Positions 51,601 through 59,200 of a stretch of 64,000 nucleotides of DNA are shown here, one piece after another. Made by a program: the position numbers and the translations under genes. The stretch comes from Strongylocentrotus purpuratus (lineage: Eukaryota; Echinodermata; Echinoidea; Camarodonta; Strongylocentrotidae). The notes under the pieces are model-generated. The model searched no databases and was not told where the DNA came from. It worked only from the letters and a program-made list of their open reading frames with translations. The stretch spans positions 22,990,408 through 23,054,407 of the forward strand of contig NW_022145609.1 in NCBI RefSeq assembly GCF_000002235.5, in the 5' to 3' direction. The stretch's first letter is position 1, and each line of letters begins with the position of its first letter.

Positions 51601-54600
51601 GTTGCTGATGACAATTTTGATGAAATATGGACTGAAATGTTTTGCATAGATTTTTAAATTGTTTAAATTGTGATTTTCTCTTTATGTACCGGTATATTCA
51701 TTGTGTGTGCCTAAATGAGTGGCCTTATTCTGTTATGCAGATCTCGAGTATTTGAACATATAAATGTGAAAACCCATTTCGAATGACCTTAATTACAGTA
51801 GTATACTATGCTTCAAAACCATACGTATGGGAATTGCCTCTGTACTACCTTTGAAAACCATGTGTACTATCTTTTGTTTAGTTTGATGCTATGATGCACA
51901 AGTGCCTTGTCTCAGACGATGAACTCTTCCATGTCACCCTCTACGATTGGCTGGTCAACAAAGGCCTCAAGGAACAACTACTAGCGGTAAGAAACCAGTA
52001 AACCTAACCAAGTCAAAGCCTTTGTATCAACTCTTATAATTCCATATTATCTTATTACAAGTCAATTAAAAAAAAATCATACCTAGATCTGAAGTCAAAT
52101 GAATTTATGCTTTTTGTCACACAATGCTTTTTTTAAGACCCCTATTTTTAAGCCTAAAAATAAAATGTTTTTTGCAGACTCTGTAGGCAGCAAGCCAAAT
52201 CGCGTCTTATTTCAGGCTTCAGCGTTCAAAAACCCATGCTGTGAAAGACCTTATACTCAGAGATATACGGTATATGATTCTGTCCATTGATATTCCTTTA
52301 AAAAATTAGAAACCAGGCACAGAAGTACTTTAAACATGAAGTAAATTTATCTTTGATTCTCTCCACTTTATTTACCTTACTTATTTTTGAAGGAAGTTTA
52401 AAATGTTCACTTCACTTTATGTACATTTTGCTGCACCCTCTCGATTTCTGTCAGATACCTTCGCCCTTTGTTGAGCCGTACATCAAGCGGGCCGTCAACT
52501 ACAACACTGATAGTCTGGAGATGTTGGATCTGCTGTGGAAGTATCATGAGAAGAGCAAGAACTACCCGGCCGCTTCTAGGATCCTCTTGAAGCTAGCGGA
52601 GAGACACAGGTAAGAACCTGACCAGTTAGAAGCGTACCAATCACATAAAAGAAATACATGTAATTTGCATTAAGGTAGAGTGTATAAAGTCAATCTTTAT
52701 AATAGAAAAACCTTGCACTCTATAGGTTAACGGTTAATGGGTGAAGTCCACTCTGATATCAAGTTGGTTTCAATAGAAGCAGAAAAATGAGAGGATAACA
52801 GGTCAGTAAAAGTATTGAGCAAATTCAGATTAAAAATTGTGTAGTTATGAATTTTTGAAGTTCCTATCAATTAAACACAAATTGGCAACTCTATGACCTA
52901 TCTTGCAAGCTCCTCTTGAATTTGTTCTGTACAGAAAATTTCATGAAATTTCATTTTGTTTGTTATTGATGATGGAATAGATTTTTTTCCATACAGGGGT
53001 TGTATAGAATCATATTTGCAATAATTATGTTTAGGATGCATGTATGACCAAAAAATTATCTTAAGGGAAAATAAAATTTCTGATAAATGGTTTGGCTGAT
53101 TGAGGATTGCTGTTCATAGACTGGTGCATAATCATGTCAATCTTGCTTCTCCTTTCAGTACGGATGTGAAGCTACAGCAAAGAATAGAGTACTTTTCTCG
53201 TGCAGTGATGTGCAGCAAGAGCAGCAGTCTGAGGACAAGCTCGGCAAGTGAAGGAGAATTCCTGCATGAAATTGAAGAGAAACTTGAGGTAGAAAGAAGT
53301 AGTTTTTCACAATATTGTTTTGTTTTTTGTGTGTTAGTTCCTGACTGATAACTTTCTCTGGCAACCTAAAAATATTCTTATATTTGATTTTTATGCAACA
53401 TGTCTGTGTAATCCTATATACATATTTCTGTGTACAGTGTTTGTAACTTTACCAAGAATGGGCCAAATTTCTTATCATTTTGATGATTCCAGAACCGTGC
53501 AGTAAACACCAATACTTATATGCTAGATGATCAACCTTTTCTGATTGATTCCACACCGTTTCTTTCACACTGCAATCCCATGACCAGAACTCAACTTTAT
53601 CTTTAATAAATCAGATTCAATTTTTAAGGTTTGTGCCGAACTTTGTCTATGAAAATAATCTGTTGTTTTGACCTATGGAGCGATAGTGGTTGAAGAGAAT
53701 CAGATCGGTTGACTGATAAAAAGATGGCAGCGATTTTAACCAGTTTCGTATTTCTCCCAGGTGGCCCGCCTCCAGTTACAGGTGTATGAAGCCATCTCTC
53801 AGTCGTGTAACCATAGCGACCCACATGTACAGAATGCCCTCTCCGTCCTCGACTCGGAGTTGATTGACATTACCAAAGTAAGTGTATCTATTTTCACTGG
53901 TAGTTCATTAAAGGCATCGTTTAACAATGTTAAATCTGAGATGCATGGCCCTACGTGTTAGCAGTGTCTGTGATACGGTGTAATATTGAAGCCCTAAAAA
54001 AAATTGTGATTCAAAATGATCAAGAAAAAGTGCCTCAAAAGAGTAAAATTCTTTGATTGACCGGTTTTACCATACCCGTTTTCCCCAATAGACTGTAGTG
54101 TAATGAAAACCGTTTGGCAAATGCCAAATTTGATTTCGATTTCCAATCATAAATATCTTGATAATCAGACAGGCAATCGGCTTCATGGGGTTCCTGACTG
54201 ACCTACAGGTTTATAATTATCATTGCAGCATAGCTAAATCCAGGATTTTGAAAATTTGGCTGTGGGTATTTTTTTTCTGATAAGACATCCTGTCACTTTC
54301 TATGTGCTGCCCTCTTTTTGCTGATTGAGGACAACTGCATGAACCTGTTGTTGCCGGCTGGATAAGAGCAGTACAGGGCAGCAAATTAGAACATATGGGT
54401 TAAAGACGCATAGTAGTGGGCTCTCTTTTGGGAATTAAACACCATTTGGGTGTTGACCCAATAACGGGTGTTGTCAGTCAACAGGATTAGCCTTCAGTTT
54501 TATGACCAACAGGCCTTATGTAATGCACTGCATTTTCCACCCATCCCCCATATTGTAAAGTCATTATCTTACATATTCCGCACCCAAAGACTCTCTGAGA

Positions 54601-56262
54601 GACTAGGGGGGATTTCTTGATGGGACCACGGGTTGCTGTGTACACGATTTGTACATCCACCAAGTGTGGTGTCAGCGAATTGTGACCTTCTGCACATAGA
54701 CACTGATCCATCTCCTTTTATCCTCGGCTACTGTCCATTACGACTACATTTTTATGGGTCGCCCTGTAATTTCTATCAATGTCAATTGTTCTTTTTTTCC
54801 TTGACTGCAGCTTTATGGTGACTTTGCCAGTGGGTTTGACCTGTCCAGATGCAAGCTGGCCATTGTCCACTGTGCCGGTCACTTCGATGAGGAGCTCATT
54901 CAAGAACTGTGGCGAGAGATTATTGATAAAGGTTTATAAACTTATCTAAAAAATGAAGTTTGAAGCATGGTCCATTACTCCTTGTTTAACTGGGCTTTTT
55001 GGAGTATTTTCTTTCGGCCAGGGAGGGGGGTGTTTGTAATCTCGATCTCGGCTGTTGGAGATCCATTTTACACCAAATTTTACATGGTCATAGACACACA
55101 TGTAAAGGAGACCTGTGCATCATTTTAATGAAAGTTTTGTTATAAAAAAATTCGATCTTGCTCATGGAGGGCTGCTTGGACACCCAAGATGCTTGTAAAA
55201 GAGGAACTGTGCAAAAATCTTCAGGAAAATGTACTTATTGAATACTTTGTTGTCATTTATGCAAATCAGATGCCTAATTTTACATATTTATTGGTCTTTC
55301 ATCTGAAAATGAATTTTGGTATGGCATTATTTTTTGTGAATTTCTATATATGTGTTATCTTGTTGTTATTTCTAATTTATTTTATTTTCTACAGTTTAAA
55401 CAGTTTTGTACATAACATGCAATGTCTTAAATTCGTATTTTTTTTGTGTGCCTTTCTTTCAGAGCTATACCAAAGTGGGGACAAGCTGGCTGCTACCCGT
55501 ATGGCCATCCTGAGTAAACTTTTGATTAGCTTAGGCAAGATTTACAGCACGTCAGAGAGATACTTTCCCTTGGGTAAGCACCGAGTCACGCCTAAGGTTA
55601 CAGCTGATGAGCGATTATTCAAGAATACTAGCAATAAAGAGACGAGAGAAAAAAATGGGCATGAAAATAAAAAGTTCTTCATTTTCAATAGTTCAAGCTT
55701 TTACAATTATCTGATTCAGTTGAATTCCATCGTAATAAAATCACTAAATCCTCAACTACCGTATTTGCCGGAGTAAAGGCCGCAGTATTTTTGGAAGAGA
55801 AAATATCAAAAAGTCGGGGTGCGGCCTATGCGGCGAAAGAGTAAAAAAAAATATTAAAAAAAGTCAAAACCAGCACGAATTTGCACATATGGGACTAGAT
55901 CTACGAACGGTACAATAACTATACATTTCCACACATCTTACTGACAATTTTATCTTGCATTGTTGACATGAAGACGAAAATAAACTTCCAAAAACAACAT
56001 CTGCCGATAGATCTTGATCCAAGTTCGTGCCAATGCATTGCAAAAGTAAAAGAAGGGCCCGTTTAACGGAGCTGTCACGAAGCATCCAGCACGCGAAGTC
56101 GCTATTTTGAATCCATTTCAATGCACAAGAGAGAGGCGCAATGTATACATCACAGAAAACTACATTGGTTAGCATCAGTGCGGGTTGGCCGAGCGGTCTA
56201 GGGCAGTGATTTTAGTCACATCAACATTTGAGCGCAAGAGATCAAATCCTGATTTCGACAAA

Positions 56263-56298
<36 letters not shown>

Positions 56299-59200
56299 CT
56301 TCAAAATCGGGGGTGCGGCCTATACGGCGCTGTAGCCTTATCGCCGGCAAATACGATAATTGTAAACACAATGGCCCGCATTCACAAAGGAGTTTTAAAT
56401 TTAACCCATGGTTTAAATCTTCAGTTACATACCCATGGTTTAAAATTAGTGCAGAATAAGCGTGACACATTCAGAGGTCCAATATTATAGGCCCGCAAGG
56501 CAAGGTACGCTTAATTTGGCTTAATTATAAACCATGGGTTATGTAAATGAGGGTTTAAACCATGGTTTAAATTAAAACTTCATTGTGAATTGGGGCCAAT
56601 AGGTGCATTCATATCACACTCTTCCCAGGGAATGCTCAAGGCACCTACAAAGTACTGATGTTAGCCTAGTTTTAGCCGAGCTGCCCTATAATACTGAAAG
56701 CATTCAAGGATTACTTTCCTACCAACTAGTACTGCTTATTAACAGATTTAGAAGAAGAATTTTTTTTTGAAAATCAATGATTTTCCATGATTTTGAAGTT
56801 GACTCAGCACAACTGATTATTTATGGTCCTTGGGCCTTGGTTAAAGGGATTGGGTAATTTTTTTCTCAGATTCTGAAACAAAATCCTAGATTTAGCTCAT
56901 GCTGCAATGATAATTATAAAACCTTTAGGTCAGTCAGGAACCCACTGACTTTTACAAGCCGATCGCCTGTCTGATTATCAAGATATTTATGATTGGAAAT
57001 TGTAATTCAAAAATTCGTTTTGCTACGGCTTTTATAACACTACAGTCTATTGGGGAAAATGAGTATGGTACAAGGGTCACTCAAAGATTTTTACTTTTTT
57101 GAGGTCACTTCATGATCATTTTGAATCACTTTTTTTTTTTAGGGCTTCAATATTACACCATATCACAGACACTGATAACATGTAGGGCCCTGCACCTCAG
57201 ATTTTACATTGTTAAACGATGCTTTTAAACTAAATTCTCACATTTCCCCCTTAACCATCATTCAGATTTCTTGGTGTTGCACCTAGAGAAGAAAAACTGT
57301 GAATTAGACTGGAGCGAGTCGTGGGTGTTCAAGACTCTGCTGGCAGCCGATGTACCCCTTCTTAAACTACACTGTGTGTACGACAGACACTTCAGAGCTA
57401 AGGTGAGGCTCATAAGACAAAGTTTTTAAGAAACGGTTAAAGCAGGTTGTTGGACATAAATGTGGTTGTAAGGCACATATGCAAATATTTGACCAACATT
57501 TTTGACAAGGGAATGTATTTGTTTAAGTTTATTACAGATGTATTATGTTTACTTCAAAAGTTGCAGAGATTATTTGAGTCAAGTATTGTTTTATTACTAT
57601 ATTTCCTCGTTTTTCTACCTCAGTTGCTTTTCGTTTCAATGCTTTATTCTTTCGTTTGCTGTAAAAAGATTATATATCATCTATGACCAGTAAAAGCATT
57701 TGGTACAAAGAAATGAAGAGTCTTATGATCTCTGCCGTGAAACGCCCGATCGCTGCGAAAATTTGCATAGATGTCAAGTGAAGTGTATAGAATACTATGG
57801 TAATTTCAAATTTTTGAAAAATTCACTCAATTGCATATTTATGGTAATTTATGCAAATAAGGTCTTAAAATTCACATTTTTGCCCATTATTCATATTTAA
57901 GCATTCTTTCTCACTACATATATTTGTTAGACCATTTGGAATAATAATACAACACAAACAATTGAAAAACCAGGGTTATTCCTTATGTTATCTATTGTTT
58001 TGATAATTTCTTATGTATTTCTTTGTTTTTTTAACTTATGTATTTTATTGTTTTTGTTGTTTTATTTCATTTCCAACTATAATTCAACTATTTTAACCCC
58101 AAAATAAACATCTAAACTATAAACAAGACCAAATAACCCATGCTTTATCTCTTTATTTGAAAAATGAGATTTCCATATGTTTTGTACACAAATCACAAAA
58201 ATGAGCAATTTTCGGGCTGACATGCAAAGACAAAAGGACACGTGACTTTGTAATGGTAGGTCCGATTTTCGAAAAATTCTTTCGAAAGATGCGCAAGACT
58301 TTCTTGCGTTAAAAAAATGTCGAGGGGGGGCTTCTTAAGCCCCCCCCCCCCCCCCCCCCCCCGGGCTAAATAGGGTTAAAAGACAAAAACCTCTATTAAA
58401 TACCCTTCCCCTCCAAGAACTAATAAACGACACTTGTTTTGTTTGCTATGCCTAGGATCCATTCTGGCAGACATCCCGTAACCCTCAGCACATGCTGCGA
58501 GTCATCGCCTCTCTTCTCTCTGCTTTCACCGACAATGCTGCACTCGTACATCTACAGGATAGGTAGGTGGAACAATCTCTTGTACTATGGCGCATATCTA
58601 TCTACACCAGGCTCTCTCCGTCAGATCCTGATCAAATGATTGGTCGAAACACAGTCACATGGAATTAATTTTGTGAGACTTTCACACAAACTGTGGGGTG
58701 TTTCACAAAGATCCTAAGTCAAACTTAACTCTAAGTTGGACTTAAAAATTATGGAGTGCTATTTGTACTTTGTAGCCTTTAACAAAAATACATTTAAAAG
58801 CGAAAATTCAAGTATTTTAGACTTTTTATTTATTCCACATCAAGAACATGAAATCTTTTTGATAATAGAAAATATGAATGATTTGAATCAACATGTATGC
58901 CTTTTAAAATATTTTCATAGATGCTAACGGCTTTCCATAATTGTTAAATCCAACTTAGAGACAAGTTCAACTTAGATCCTTTGTGAAACACCCCCCAGGA
59001 ACTCTCTGCCAGATTGTAATCAAATGACTAGTGGAAACACAGTCACATTGGAATAATTTCCCAAAACTTTCACACAATCTGATCATTAAATAGCATGCAA
59101 TAGTTTCCAGTACTAACCAATTAATTCTTAGTACGCGATGTGTAGTAGTGCACAGAGAGGTAGGTAACTTACATGTATGCTAGATGTCAGCTAATACTGT

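Noticed and set aside
55189-55776. A 195-codon open frame read as a stand-alone gene
   Set aside because: Its only conserved part is NUP155 exon 31 (55463-55573); the rest is intron read-through, with splice sites at both exon edges.
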